Shown here: positions 22,727 to 36,900 of the stretch, piece by piece
Layout of the letters: each line of letters opens with the position of its first letter
Numbering within the stretch: position 1 is the first letter of the stretch
Source: Metellina segmentata
Taxonomy: Eukaryota; Arthropoda; Arachnida; Araneae; Tetragnathidae
Direction of reading: 5' to 3'
Assembly: GCA_947359465.1 (NCBI GenBank)
Contig: OX375877.1
Span: forward strand, 58,439,359 to 58,503,358
DNA: 64,000 nt
Translations under genes and position numbers: made by a program
The notes under the pieces: model-generated
The model's input: the letters and a program-made list of their open reading frames with translations, nothing else
Told to the model about the DNA's origin: nothing
Database searches by the model: none

Positions 22727-22785
22727 GTCGTCAATAGCCCGTTGTGTTGCTCTAGTACGACGTTAATTAAAATTATCTTACCTTA
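22727..22785 (+). mobile_element. Very short SINE 3' end with 13-bp duplication
   Basis: Fifty-nine bases from GTCGTCAATAGCCCGTTGTG to the tail ATTATCTTACCTTA, bracketed by CCAAATGTCTAAA (22714-22726 and 22786-22798). Confidence 0.88.
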
Positions 22786-22853
22786 CCAAATGTCTAAAAA
22801 ATGTTTCTGAAAAACAGCTTAGATAGTTTGCATTTTATCCGGAAATAGTTGCA

Positions 22854-23000
22854 GCTCAGGTGTTGCTTCGTCATCTGACCGTGGTTCAAAATTACGAGGT
22901 GTTGTCCTCGATCTTTCCCTTAAGGGACTGATCCCGGACCGTCGTCAATAGCCCGTTGTGTTGCTCTAGTCCGACGTTAACTAAAAAATTACCAATTACC
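22854..23000 (+). mobile_element. 5'-truncated SINE with 13-bp duplication
   Basis: Starts in the body at GCTCAGGTGTTGCTTCGTC and ends AATTACCAATTACC. GGAAATAGTTGCA flanks it (22841-22853 and 23001-23013). Confidence 0.9.
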
Positions 23001-23013
23001 GGAAATAGTTGCA

Positions 23014-23568
23014 TATATTTATTTGAAAAATGAACGAAAATTCCAGTTATTATTATTTTTTAATACTCCATGGTTAATGGCCTGTGTGTATTGCACAAAG
23101 TAATTTTAAATCGTTCTCTTTCATTTCTCTATGTTTCACATTTCTAAACCGCAGATTTCTGACTACTTGTTCTGTAAGAATGTGAAGAGGATGAAAATTT
23201 AAACTTCTCCTGGGTCTACAAAATGGAGCCCAGACGTTTTTATTCAATATTCTTAGCTTTTTATTAATTAGAATGTGTTTATCTTATATTTGCATTTATT
23301 TGTGTTTTTTTCTATATTATAACAAATTAATATTTGTTGTAATATTGAATTATTTAGCTATTTGAATATTAAGAATAGCATTTTTCCACAGTGCAATCAA
23401 ATAAAAAAATAAGGGAAGATATAATTAAATTTTTAAGATATTTTAAAAAAGATATATATTTAATTTTATAAAACTAATAACATTGACCAAGGTATTAAAA
23501 ATTTTTGAACTGTTCCCCTCCAAACATTAACCTTTCTGGTGTAGTTATTTCGATATGGTATCTTATTA
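23014..23568. other. AT-rich spacer
   Basis: Nothing recognised. Confidence 0.4.
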
Positions 23569-24103
23569 CAGTACAAAGTCCCAAATCCGAAATTGTCCAA
23601 AATCCAGACGTTTTACAAACCGATTTATATTTGGTTTTTCTCACTGTTTTACATATTTCCGACAATTTTTAAAGAACAAGGAGTTAAACCTGGACCTAAT
23701 TGATTAAACAACGCAAAAAAACGGACATGTTCAGAGTAAATACCTCACAGAAAAATTAGATTTGCAAGTAAGATTTGCTGCATTGTATCCTTTAAAAAAA
23801 TTATTCCTATTTATGTATCTGCTATTTTACCATACCAAACGCAAAATTCGCGTGGGGAGGGGGTTATATAATGCAAATAATCTGAAATCAGGAATGTAAT
23901 GGTTATGGTAATTTTTAATTAACGAACTAGAAACAACACAACGGGCTATTGACGACGGTCCGGGATCAATCCCCTAAAGGGAAAGATCCGAGGAGAATAA
24001 CACGTAATTTTGAACCACGGTCAAATGATGAGGTAACACCTGAGCTGGTACCCCACTCTCCAAATCCGGAATGGCCTAGGTTCGGATTCTGGATCTTGTA
24101 ATG
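23569..24103. mobile_element. Tigger/pogo-like MITE with SINE insertion
   Basis: The left end CAGTACAAAGTCCCAAATCC and the reverse complement of the right end CATTACAAGATCCAGAATCC are related TIRs, both next to TA (23567-23568 and 24104-24105), the target of pogo/Tigger elements. A minus-strand SINE 3' half occupies about 23899-24060. The right TIR is diverged, so the call is moderate. Confidence 0.5.
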
Positions 24104-24196
24104 TATTAGAAGAAAACTGATCAGATCTTATCTCATCATCAAAAAATCTAAAATATATATTCGACAATAATATTGATGGCGAGGTACCTCGTCATT

Positions 24197-24600
24197 ATCC
24201 TTCGTCATCTGACCGTGGTTCAGAATTACGAGGTGTTGTCCTCGGATCTTTCCCTTAAGGGACTGATCCCGGACCGTCGTCAATAGCCCGTCAATAGTCG
24301 TACTAGAGCTACACAACGGGCTATTGACGACCGTCCGGGATCAGTCCCTTAGGGGAAATATCCGAGGACAACACCTCGTAATTTTGAACCACGGTCAGAT
24401 GACGAAGCAACATCTGAGCTGGCACCCCACTCTCCAAAATTCCACACCATCCCAACGTGGACTTTCGGCCACGACAGATTTAGGTGCACCAGCCGCTTCT
24501 ACACCATACGCATACAAACATCCTTGCCCGGACCCGGATTATAACCAGCAACCTTCCGATTTAGAGGCTAACACCTTAACCACTATACCGGTTGGTCGGC
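24197..24600. mobile_element. Two head-to-head SINE copies
   Basis: A 5'-truncated plus copy (CTTCGTCATCTGACCGTGG, about 24197-24290) abuts a nearly complete minus copy (about 24296-24598). In the latter the B-box is damaged (GACCCGGATTATAACC) but the head CTATACCGGTTGGTC is kept. Confidence 0.75.
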
Positions 24601-25948
24601 TGTGTTGCTCAGGGGAGACATTAACTACCTATCCCTCTTAACCATTTTTGACCGTCTTGACCAATAGAATATTTTCTAGGGTTTTGTCCACCAATAGATG
24701 GTGTGGTTTAATTACTGCGCATTGTTATTCGGAAATCTTGTTCGTTCTCATATGGTTACTGTTAATTGCTCGAATTTGTCTTCGAATAAAAAGGACCTCA
24801 ACAGTTTTACTATTTGGTTAAGAATCCAAAAAATAAAGTTTATGGAATGCTTACAAAACTCGATATTCATTTTGCTTCAAGTCGTCAAGTCAACGAAAAC
24901 TGATCCATCAAATTCCTTTAGCACTGCATGATCCTAAAGTACAATTCAGTGATTACCTGTATAAAAAATGTTACAATTTTTCACAAAAACTTAAATTTTA
25001 ATGTGTCATTAATTTGATATAAAAATTGAAAAATGCTGAAATCCAATTTTTTAGTTTAGTTATCATTAAAAATACATTTCTGCATAACTTAAATAATATA
25101 AATATAAATTAAAAGATCTTAAGGTATAGCTAGCTATAAACGCCAATTTTTATAACAATTCAATTTAATCGCAAAAATTTTAATTTCAATCTTTTCTAAA
25201 TTTTTATTAAAAAATATTCTTAAAATTAAAAAATGTCAGTATTGATTTTTCAACTAGGTTTTAAAGAAATAAAATAATGTTGCAAAGTTAATCCAACGAA
25301 ATTTTTTTTAATCAAAATAGTTTTGTAGTAGAATAAATGTGACTACTCTATTTCTTTCAGAAATGAGAACATTTGCAGGATCGGAAATTTGACTTTTAAA
25401 GGTACTTTTTATAACTATCGAATTGTTTTATTTAATTTATAAATGAATATAAAATATTTTCGAATTTCGTATTTTATGTACTAGGAATCATTTGATTGCT
25501 ATTTCTATCGTGTTCACTCTTTTTACAACACAAAATACATTCAGGATAAAACTTTACCCCCGATATGGAATGTAAAAACATTATTTTTATACCACCTATT
25601 AACATTATATTTGAATTGCTTAAGTCTAATTCCAAGGTAAGAAAAAACTGTAAGCAAAGCCAATATATTAATCGCATCACTTTATTCTAGTTATTCATCT
25701 ACTCAACTTTAAGTACTATTTGTCTGAGAAGTCTCCCAAAAGTTGGAAAGCAATTTCCGTTCTTTATCTTATTGCAGCAAAGCAATTTTTGTTATTCTTT
25801 AAAACCGAGCCTATAAGACTTTTTTATTATTTTTTTAGCTTTCTGGATTACTAATTTGGTGATCTTTAAGCTGGCGAAGTCCATTAAGTTGTTTTCTTTC
25901 GAACTCATAAAGAGTGGGTTTATTATAAATAAACACACTAGTGTTTAC
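24601..25948. other. AT-rich intergenic sequence
   Basis: About 1.3 kb without terminal repeats, RNA genes or frames that look coding. Confidence 0.45.
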
Positions 25949-27104
25949 AGGGTGTCAAGATTTAAATTACTTGATTTAAATCAACGTTTAAAACCCGATT
26001 AAAAAAAAAACATTGATTTAAATCACAACTAATCTTTTATCTTTAAAACCAAGTAAATACACCCAAGAAAAATCACAGAGCTCGTCAAATGCTTTAAACC
26101 TTCTTTGCTTTACACCCAGTACTGATCAGCTTTTTAAAAAATGTTTGGGACTGGACACTTGGAAATAACCTGACGTATCTATGGACTAAGTAATCTGTTG
26201 AGTCAGGGATTCTGCCAAACAGTAAAGTAAAAAACAAGTTGATATCTATTTGAAAGTTTTGACAATGTTCATGCATAATTTTATATGTTATGAACAATAA
26301 AGTATTCATTCATTCATTCATGTGTGGGAAGCATGGGAAAATATTGTACATTAATGTTATACTTAAAAAAGTCTTTAGCTATTTATACTGTCCATGACCA
26401 GTAGACCTAATTCTAAATGTCAAGACAGCCAAAGAAAAATCCACTTGTAGGTCTGAACTACTTGTTATCCCTTTAATTGACTGTGGCCAATGACTTGGCT
26501 ATAGTGATTTTTCAATTACTTATTTTAATTGAGACATAAATAAAAATAACACAATTAATGTAATTAATATTTTGTAAATAAAAATATATAACTGAGCTTT
26601 CCCATTGAAAGCTCAGCTGAATTGATCGCTATTAACATCTTTCATTTTCTGAAACAGTCACCTGTCACATTAAGAGTAGTGACCCATAACAAATATTTAT
26701 CTAAAATCTAAATCTGTACGGCTTTACCTTAGTCACCAGATAAAACTATGTCCTTGCTTTTGTAGCCTCTCAGAACAGATCACTCACAACAATCCAATCT
26801 ATTCAAATGTTTTACCTTCTTGCTTTTATTTTAAAATTCATTTTTTAAATGTATTACCATATAACAAACTATGATTTTTAGAAAAATAAACATTGATTTA
26901 CCATGTCACAAATTCTGATTGCTTACTTAAAATAAATATTGGTTTACATGACATGTCAATTTCTTTATTTAACAAATTTACATTACATTTATAAAAACAG
27001 TGTATAAGGCCAACAGAAAATTTTAAATACAAAAAATCAGATTTAAATTAAAAAAATCCAATTACTTTAATTTAAAAAAAAATTATGTTTTTTTTACACC
27101 CCGA
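25949..27104. mobile_element. Possible degenerate hAT-like MITE
   Basis: The left end CAGGGTGTCAAGATTTAAA continues with TTGATTTAAATCA motifs. The right end (TTTTTTTTACACCCCGAG) has a weak inverse of CAGGGTGT preceded by GATTTAAATT-like sequence. This looks like non-autonomous hAT elements full of GATTTAAATC, but no 8-bp duplication is visible. Inside, AACAATAAAGTATTCATTC followed by ATTC repeats (26290-26322) resembles the 3' end of an inserted retroelement. Confidence 0.35.
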
Positions 27105-28150
27105 GAGTTAAGAATAATGAGTAGAATCTCCCTATTTTTTCTCAGAACTGTTGACTTGTTGTTTCACTTTGTATGCCGACAATACATACCAAGTAAACTA
27201 AGACATAGTTAACCCTGTCTACAATTTTTAATCAATATTACCAATGATCCCTTCATATTAATTCGAATAATTTGTTTCTTCACATTTTATTTATAATATT
27301 TAATCACATAATTCTTAAACTTTACATTAAATAAATAAATCTTGATTATAAATTAGAGCATTGATCTTTCTTTCAAGGACTTCGCAAGACTATGAATCTT
27401 TAAATATTTTCCCTTGCAGAATTAATTTTTTGCCAATATGTTGGGAATGCAGCAATCAATCATTTGCTCAGCTTTTCTAGTTTCATTAAAATGAGTATCA
27501 TTAAGAAGCAGATTATTGGATTCGATTTTCCTTTGTTAAAAATATTAAGGAATTGCTTAATGCTTTTTAAGGATTTCTGTACACTTAAGGTAAGTTTACT
27601 CTAAATCAAAAAACCGTTTTTAAACAATTAGGTATTCCTTACTAAACACTACTCTTATCAATCTTTTCCCAAAACACAATGCAATTAGAAAAAAGATGAC
27701 ATATTACAATCAATTTAATTATCAACATCTATTACTACCAGGATTTTTCATTACCATTAACTTAACTTTTGAAATTGCAGTGCAACAATCTAACTTTATA
27801 CAAGATTTAATTTGCCGAATTAGATAGATTTTCATAAACAGATATAAAATATTTACAAAATAGTAACCAACTAATATAAAACTGTCTGTTGAAGTACTAA
27901 TCTTCTATACTTACCAGATGAAAGTGTTTTCCTAATTAAAATATATTTAAAACCTATTTATTGATAAAATTGTATGTAGTGTTTTCCAATTTTTGAACCA
28001 CTTAAATTTCTAGTCACCAAAATATTTATTAGATTGAAATTACAATTATTGGTTCTGTAAAAAATGGGAGTATACTAAAGATTTAAGTAAATATTACTCC
28101 ATTAATTGTAAAAATAATAAAAGCTAAATAAAAAATGACAACTGAAGTAG
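27105..28150. other. AT-rich sequence downstream of the zinc-finger gene
   Basis: No feature recognised. It probably lies beyond the 3' end of the minus-strand gene. Confidence 0.4.
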
Positions 28151-28159
28151 GTGTTAAAT

Positions 28160-30927
28160 AATTGTTTATTACACACATTTCCACAGGTATCAGCATTCAT
28201 AAATAAGAAATGTATCTCGACATAGAAAAGATACTATGAACATACATAAAAGACAAATTGAAAGACCATTTGTTTCTAACATCTACTGACAGATAAAAAA
28301 TAAATATCTGCAATTCATGAAAAATACAACGTGCCTTTTAAAGACATTTTTAACAATGCAAGAATAGTTTGCAATTGTATTTATAATCTTTGATATTGAA
28401 GGCACTTTGGTAGCAGGATTTATCTAAGGCACAAATGTATTTTTAAAATCTAAGAATTCAGTTTCTCAGTGACAAGGAAAAAGTAGTAAGTCAATAGAAC
28501 AAGAAAATGCAGGGTTAGGAGAACGCTAACATTTGGAAGGACAAAATTGCAGTTTACACAATGAGATAAAAAAAATTATTTGTTAGTATTTTTTCTCATT
28601 CTTTCATCAGAAGGATATACTCTACAAAACCAAAGTGTTCAGTCTTTGGCACACATACAAAGTGATATGTACACATGTAACAGACAATAAAAAACTATTC
28701 TTCACATGAAAACAATAAATAGTTTTGAATTTGATATTTAGCTAATTTGAACTGAATTTAAAGGAAAGATGTGCCAAGAAATTAAGACATAACAAGAATT
28801 GTTTACCGTGTTTCAGGAAATGGTGAAACATGAGATGATGGATGCAACTCTACACATAAATATGAGAAACTGCAAAGGGCCCATTAATTTGGAATTTGTT
28901 TCGACATGCAAGTATATTTGAACGATTGTAGATTGATTATTACATGTAGTTATCTTTCCATATTTCGGTCATATTACACAATACCCATTTTTTAAAATAA
29001 CAAATTAAAACAAATGATACTATATATGTAATGTAAAATGTATCAATGTTTTTCAATTTTTGTGGTTAACCTTTCATGAACCATTAAAATGTACTACATT
29101 CATAGCATACTTTTACCAAAACGATTTAACAGTGGTACTCAACTGCCAAATGTGCATTGTCTTCATCAAAAATGCAATAATTTTCATTAAGGGAACCAAT
29201 ATTATTGCAACCTATCAACAGAACAAGGCTACCAGTCTGGATTATGCACAATATCCATTATGCTATAATACAAAATGCTACTCGCCTACATTATTTCCAA
29301 ATTAGATTGTAGTTAAACAATAGAGTCGTACAAGTGAAACACTTCAATTCAAAAAACAGTTATAAGAAAAAAGGAGGAAAATTTTACTCTATGTTTAACA
29401 CACTACCGTGTTTCTCGACAAATCCAATCTTTATACATAGAAAAATAACTTAGCGGACTTTTATGTCTCAAGATATTGCCATATTCTGGGTCTATAAAAA
29501 TTAAAAACCTCATATAACTTGTTATTTGATTTTGTATTTCACTTGTCCAAAGACATAAGAATTAACAGGCAGTTCAAGTAGCATGGTAATTGCTGCCCAT
29601 CTTTACATAGAGGTTTAAGAAACATGATTTGATAATTTCCTTTTCATCAAAAATAGCATTGATTCTATTTTTAACAACATTCAGTATTTTTGGAAACTAG
29701 ACATTTGTATTTCAAACCATTATTTGCTTTCCATTAGTATCAAAAATATTGATATATTATTTCTAAGAAATATTAATAACTACTCATTCAAAGACACTTA
29801 TTGTGAGACATGTTAATTGTATTATTTTATGCTGCCTTTTTAAAGAAACAATATATTTTACACAGCAGTCCAAACCATTTATAACTATTGATTTATTTCA
29901 GTCTTCAGAAAATTTAAGCTTATTCTCTCTCCAGTGTGACCTGATGAGTTGAATTAATAAATTTTGCTTATTCTATGGAGAACAAACATAGATAGATCTC
30001 CACATTTACATTCACTATTTCACATTAAAGACCTTTTGACCAGTAACACCAACCTTTTATCTCACTTATTGAAATGGAATTATGTACTTTTTGCCACTAT
30101 ACAAATTGACAATAGGTATCAAGTAACTGAAATAATTCATTTTTTAATTATTGAATACCCATCACTCAAAAACATCTGACAGTTAAAAAGTCACCAAATT
30201 TGTATTAGTTTGAGTACTTGAGCAATTTTTTAATTAAAATACTTAAATTCATAAATAAATATTTCCTGTTTAAAAATATTTTTCTGGAAAAGTACTTCAT
30301 TTTTTTTTATGGCCAATGTACCTCTTAAAATAAGGGTAACATTAAAACAAGACAAAGCTAATCATGTTCACAAAAATATGTGGTAACAGTTTTCTCAGTA
30401 TTAAAAACTTTTGAGAAAAAAAATTTTAATGGCAACTTTTCTACAAATAATTAATTAGTTTTTAAAATTTTCTTTAATTTAAGACTGATTTTAAATATTG
30501 TGCACATTTTATATAGTATGTATATACATATATACATAACAAAATTAGCACTGAGTTAGGAGAAAAAATCAGTATGCACAGCCCTTAGAATTCCATTATT
30601 GTCAAGTTGACGAATTAAATTTATCATATTGCACTACATTAGATTTTAAAGCTGTTTCAAAGAAATTAAGGCACTCTTTCGCATATGGTTACAAAATGCA
30701 AAAAATTATTAGTGATTTAAATAGTAACTTTGTACTTTTCACTTCAATGACTAAATCATATGCAAAATATATGCTTACATAGATATACAAATACATCACA
30801 TGCAGACACAAATGAAAGACTTAAGTAACGTAAATTATGAATAACACAGGCCATGTTGAGTGAGGCAGATAAAAATTATAATTTCTATACTCCTGGTGAT
30901 AAATGTACATGAGAGAAAATATTTGAC
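28160..30927 (-). other. Candidate 3' untranslated region of the zinc-finger gene
   Basis: AT-rich sequence after the stop codon with no TE ends. On the minus strand AATAAA occurs near 29889-29894 and again at 28165-28170 (TGTGTAATAAACAATTATT). The latter is a plausible distal polyadenylation signal, giving a 3' UTR of up to 2.8 kb. The actual cleavage site cannot be read from sequence alone. Confidence 0.4.
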
Positions 30928-33900
30928 TCACAGTTTTCTCTTTTTAAAGTCAGAGAGTGCAGGAGTTTTCTGATACCTGCGTTTCATTGGAGGTAAGGGT
31001 TTGATGCATTGCCTCTGAGATGAACGACTTTTCGGGCTATCAGAGTGGATATTATATTCCTTTTCATCTTTGACAGAATCAACTTCTGTTCGGTTATTCT
31101 TCCTTCCATGCACTAACTGGACATGTTTGTTGCGAAGCAAAGTTCCAGGAAACCTTTTCTTGCATATAGGACACACTTTCTTACGAGGTGGCTCTTGTTT
31201 GAAATCAGATGCGTCATCTGTCTCCGAGTCATCCTCCATCACAAACGTTGTTACTTTAAAGTTTGCAGTTGTACTACCAGCTGCAGAAATGGAAGGGCCA
31301 CTTTGGATATCACAGATGGTCCTTGGAATAGGTTTAATACCTTTCAAACTCTTCATTTTGTCATTTATAGGGCTAGTAGGACTAGACTCTATTTTATAAT
31401 AATCAATTAACAGAGCTGCGGGTTTTGTTGACTTGGAGAGCTTTGATTTGTTCTGTGACATAGAAGCTTCAGCACCATCAATGCTATTTGAAATTTTCTT
31501 GGTTTTGTTCCCTTTGACACAAGGCACTTTAGTGGGAGACACAGATTCAACATCGCTGAGTATTGTTTCAGACTTCAGTTTGATGACTTTCACTGTTCCA
31601 GCTTTGGGACTTGGCAAAGATTTGGAAGAGTTTGTTTTCTCTTTCACAATATTAAGATCAGAACTAAAATTTATAGCGTTGTGGGAATCGATAGGAGATG
31701 AAGCAAAAGCAGATAGTTCATCGTCGTTAAATTTAACCTTCTTTCCTTTAGGAATATTTAAATTTGGAATCAAATCAGAGTTTTGAGCATTCTTTCTTCT
31801 GCGCTTAGAAGCAGAGTTTTCAGAAGACGCTGAGGTGCTTTGTGAAGGGACATTTTTCATAACAGTTAGCACATGATCACTTTCAAAAGCAGAATGCATA
31901 TCTTCATTGGTTTTGTCATCTGATTTCCTGTTCAAGGGTACATCGGAATCGGAAAATATGGAATCTGTTTCACTTTTATCTTCCACTTTGATCTTTGCAC
32001 GCAATTTCGCCTTCCTGCTTCTTTTGTTTAACTCATGGAATGATGAATTTTCACCTTTCTGTGGTACTGATGCTAAATAATTTCCTCTAATCTTTCTAGT
32101 CACTACCTTTGCCAATTTCTTGATGCTCTCTTTAGGAGCAGGATTAAGCTTTCTGAACACCTTTTTCTTTGTTTGCATCTTCAAGGTAGACATTTTAGAG
32201 TTACTTTTCATTTTATTTATACCTCTTTTGGTTTTTTTACTTTTTGATGCAGCTCCTGATTTATTTTCATCTTCAGTTACTTTATCAGCATTATCAACAA
32301 TATCTCTTTTCTTTCTACCTCGACCTTTACCGTAAGAAGGAAGAACCAAAAATGATGGATCCAGTAATTCTTTGTATTTATTTTTAACCACAGTATCTTC
32401 CTTTTTACTAGAAGACACAGCCATTAAAGACTTATCTTCCGGATTACTTTCAGCTGTATTCAAAGAATTTTCTATATTTTTATGTTCACTTGAACCTATT
32501 TCAGATCGATTTGCAGAATCAACAGACATTTGTGAACTTTTCCCTTCTCTACTTTTGTTACGTTTAGTGGCTTTCTTGTTACTTTTAGAATCTTTTACTT
32601 TAGCTTTGATGACACCATCCTCATCTAGTGCACCTTCAGTGCAGTCTGCAGAGCACACAAAACCACCTACTGATCCATCTTCATCCATGGGTTCCTCAAC
32701 ATCGATTCCACCAACAGCATTAGAAATCGTTTGCACATTCTGTTCCTCAAAGAAGGCATCTTCTGCAGATTCAGTAGCTTGCTGATTATCTGGAACCATT
32801 CCTCTAGAATCTGAATTGGGCATTAAGTGGTCTTTCATACGATGTTGCATCATCTTAAATAGACTGAAATAAATTTTATGGCAATCTTCACATACAAACT
32901 TTTGAAATTTTTTCTCAGTTTCGGGAACATTTACACTTGGTATTTCTGGGTCTTTGGTAGCTTCTTTAATCATTTGGCTTTGTCGAGACTGATTCCGAAT
33001 GAGTTGAAGCATAGATCCTTCCACCTCATCTTTCTTTGGCAAGTGCTGAAGACGGGAAGTTGATGGTGCAGGTGATGAATCTTCAATTGAAATACTTGCT
33101 GGTTTACTGGCACACGATTTCAGATGACGACGAAAGTTAGTAAGGTAAGAGAATTCCAAAAAGCAATAAGGGCATGTGTGACTTTCAAATTCTCTTTTCA
33201 CGCAGTCTTCCTCATTGCAGTCAGATTCTTCCTTGATGTTTGACTCTGGGTGCTCTGTAGAAGAATCGTGCAATAAACTAGCATTATTGGAATGCACAGG
33301 ATCACTACAGTTTGTTTTTGAATCATTCTGGTTCAATGTCAATGGAGTACTATTTTGATGACCATCTTGAACAGCTAAAGTAGTAAGAGATTTTACATTA
33401 CTTGCATTTTGAGAAACAGTGTTCCCAAAAGACATTCTAATCTTTTCTTTCATCTTATTAGTCAAATTTTTAGCAAATTCATTGTTCACAGTAGAGTTAT
33501 CGGCCTGAGACAGATTCTCCTCCGCTGTGCTTGAATTTTTTATTCTAAATGCTCTCAGCTGAGCACTTTTATTAGAAGATAAATTTCCATCAGGCTTGTC
33601 TACTTGATCTGGAGGATTTTTGGGAGCAGTTTCCAAAAGTTCATCTGGGGACTTTTTACTCTTGCGAGGAACTTGAGTCTTTTTAGATTCAGAATTCTGA
33701 CTCTGTTTTTTAGTTTTACTTAAATCTGAAGTAGATCTTCTTTTGGCAGGTTGAACAGTCAGAGATTCTCTTCTTTTTCTCTTGGATGAACCATTTTTGT
33801 CATCAGTTTTATAAGCATTTACTTTATCATCAGTTTTATCAGCATTTACTTTATCATCAGTTTTATCAGCATTTACTTTATCATCAGTTTTATCAGCAGT

Positions 33901-36900
33901 TACTTTGTCATACGTTTTTTCAGCAAGTGTGCCTGAAGTCTTACACTCCTGGTTGGATAAGGACTCCTGGTTGGAATGCGTGACATCAGCCAACATAGCA
34001 TTTTTCTTGCATTTGAGTTTCTTTGCAGAGAGTGACACCCCGTGCTGATCTTTAGCAGCTCCATTCTTTTCAGCAGATGTACCTTCATTGGAAATAGCTC
34101 CACTCATTTCAGTAACACCAGCAGAGGCCAAGGTATTGTTTTTCTCACCTGTTTTCTTAGAAACAATATCTTGTGTAGAATTCTGATCTATACTGGTTGG
34201 TTGATTTCCAATTTTTCTAACTGTGGCACTTTGTTCCAAACTTGAACAGGAGCTCGTACATATTGCATCACTAGAATTTGGAACAGAATTATCTTGATTC
34301 TGTTTATCAGAAGATAAGGTTCCAGAGTCATTTATAGAATTTTCAGCTTCATTCAAAGAACTTTGGTCATCAATTTTATTATTTGTGTCACTATTCCCAT
34401 TTATATCAACAAGTTTTGTCTCTGAAGTCTCTAGTGTATCTTGTATGGCATTGGGAACTTGATTTTCTAGAGATTGCTCTGGTTTGTCCAAATTGGAACT
34501 TACAGCATCAGTTGACAGTAAAGTAGACGGCTCTATGATAGAACTGCTAGAACAGGGTTCAGATGATGTGCCAGGTGAAAGATCACTACCATTTAATGGT
34601 GTACCCTGCTGTTTCTCATTTCTGGGGATGATTATTTGAAAGTTCAAGCCGCTGTTGGATGACTCATTTGCTACTGAATCGCAATTCTTAGTTGGTGTAC
34701 CAGGCAAGATAGGTGATGAAAGTACAAATTTTTCATCATCTTGATCATCAAAACCCTCAATATTTTGAGTAACAGAGCTAACCAGATTTTCTAAGGTTGG
34801 ACTTTCCCTACCAGTTACATCAGCATTACTAAACTCTGCAGTAACTTGATCAGCAGGGAGGAATAAAGATGACAACTCTCCAGCTTTTTGAAGTGGATCA
34901 ATGATAATTTTGCTGCTAGTTGAGCAGCATGGCGAATGAACACTAGATATTTCTTCGCTAACTTCTGGTAAACATTCTGTTGGATTAACTGTATCAACAT
35001 CATTACAACTATGTGTCGGTATCTCCACAGATACATTTTTTACTTGATTATTTTCTTCGAGAGCAATGGTGGAAACTTTATCTGTTTTATTTTCACTATT
35101 TTTATTTTCAGACATATTTGGCTCTGATGCATTTGGCACTGAATCCACCACAGGCTTCTGCAACAGCTTTTGACTGTCAATATCTTCCTTTTCTCCTTGA
35201 AATGACCATATAACAGCCTCTTTTATAGCATTTGAGTTATCCAAATTGTTTGATTTTTGGACAATCTTTATGGGTTTCCCCTTTTTCCGTTTCCTTCTTG
35301 TACTTTCATTGTCCTGAACTGTAATGGAGGTTTCTTTAACACCTGTATCTGTGATTTTGTTTTCTGGAGAATTATTCACAACATGTGAAGTGTGTATTAA
35401 TGAATCCTTGGGCACAGTTTTCAAGAAGGTAAATATACTTTGGGCAGAGTATGTTTTAATTTTTGGAGAATTGGAAGCTTTTGAAAGTTTAATTTCTTTT
35501 ACAACTTCTTTAATTTTTGGTAAGTTTTGCTTCAAAAGGGGTGCTTGGGATGTAACATTTTCAGTTTTAGCAACTCCATTGACTTCTGGGGTTTTAGAGA
35601 TTTGGCAAGCAGTCTTTCCTTTGGAAATTTTCCTATCTTGATCAACAGGTTTAAGAGCAATTCTTTGAATAATTTTCTGTAAAGTTTCAAGAGGAGTTGC
35701 ATGGTTTGATAAACCAAGACCTTCAGGTTTCAATTTGGATGCAGCAGGAACAGATGCAATAGAGTTGTTGGAGGTTTTGAAAGTAAGATCCATTGCAGAA
35801 TTTAATGTATTCTGATCAGCAGGTGCACTACAATTATTACCACTAATGCTACTAGATGAAGTGGACAAACCATTACCAGATCCACTTGCTTCTGCTTGAG
35901 AAGTTGCATTGTTTGTCTTCTTTGTTCTCAAATTTTGTGAATACAGATCGCATGTTTTACTTTGAACTGCCCCAAGAGTGCTTATTCGTGAAGATGAAGG
36001 GCGAGAAGAATCAGAGTTTTTACCAAGTTTGTTAGGCAAAGCAGTCACACACACATTTGATTTTTCAGAGGCCTTGAAGGCATTAATCTTTTTTTTCGTG
36101 ACACTATGTGTGACTTTGGAATTCTTTTTAGATTTCTTTTTTGGATTACACTTAGGGCAAATACTATAATGTTCTTGTAATTCAAGTTTTGTTTTAAAAC
36201 TTTTTTTGCAATAGAAGCATGTGGCAGGCTGACTTGTAGGCTTTGATTTGTAGGGAAGCAATGGTTTTCTCTTCATAGTTTTACAGCTTTTGGTGGCAAA
36301 ATAATCTTTGCCGCACTTAAACTTTGCTTTGCGGATATAGCCAGTCTTAAAAATTTGTCTTTCTTTGTCATTCTTACATCTGACTTGTTTTACAGAGAGG
36401 TCCATTCTGTGTTTCATTGTATGCTTGATTCTTTTTTGCTGATTTGGCTTTTTTCGGAATTGAGAGTGCAAATTAAAAGTATCCTTTCCTCCACAACTCA
36501 GGATGTGTACATGCAAATCAGATGAGTTACTAAATGCTGAATGGCATTTTGTGCATGTTACAGTAGAAGTACCCAATACTGAAGGTGGCACTGACCACGA
36601 AAACAAAACACCATCAGGTTTTAGACATAGTGGCCTACTCAAATCATATGGGATAATAGGCTGCAAATCTTTATCACTTTCTATTTCTAAACAAGAAACT
36701 TCAATATTTGGATGATTATTAATGCAATGTTCTTCAAAAGCCAGACTAGAAGGAAATTTTTCTTTGCAGACAGAGCAAATACAAATCACTGATACCTCAT
36801 GTTGTATCAACTTCATTTTCTCCTCCAAGGTAAGAGGGCTACTTTTTTTATCATTCGCAGGCAGGTGCAATTGTAATTGAGTGTTATTATTAACATTTTG

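Noticed and set aside
26094..26309. 71-codon minus-strand frame
   Set aside because: Runs against AACAATAAAGTATTCATTC, which looks like a retroelement 3' end on the plus strand; no domain seen.
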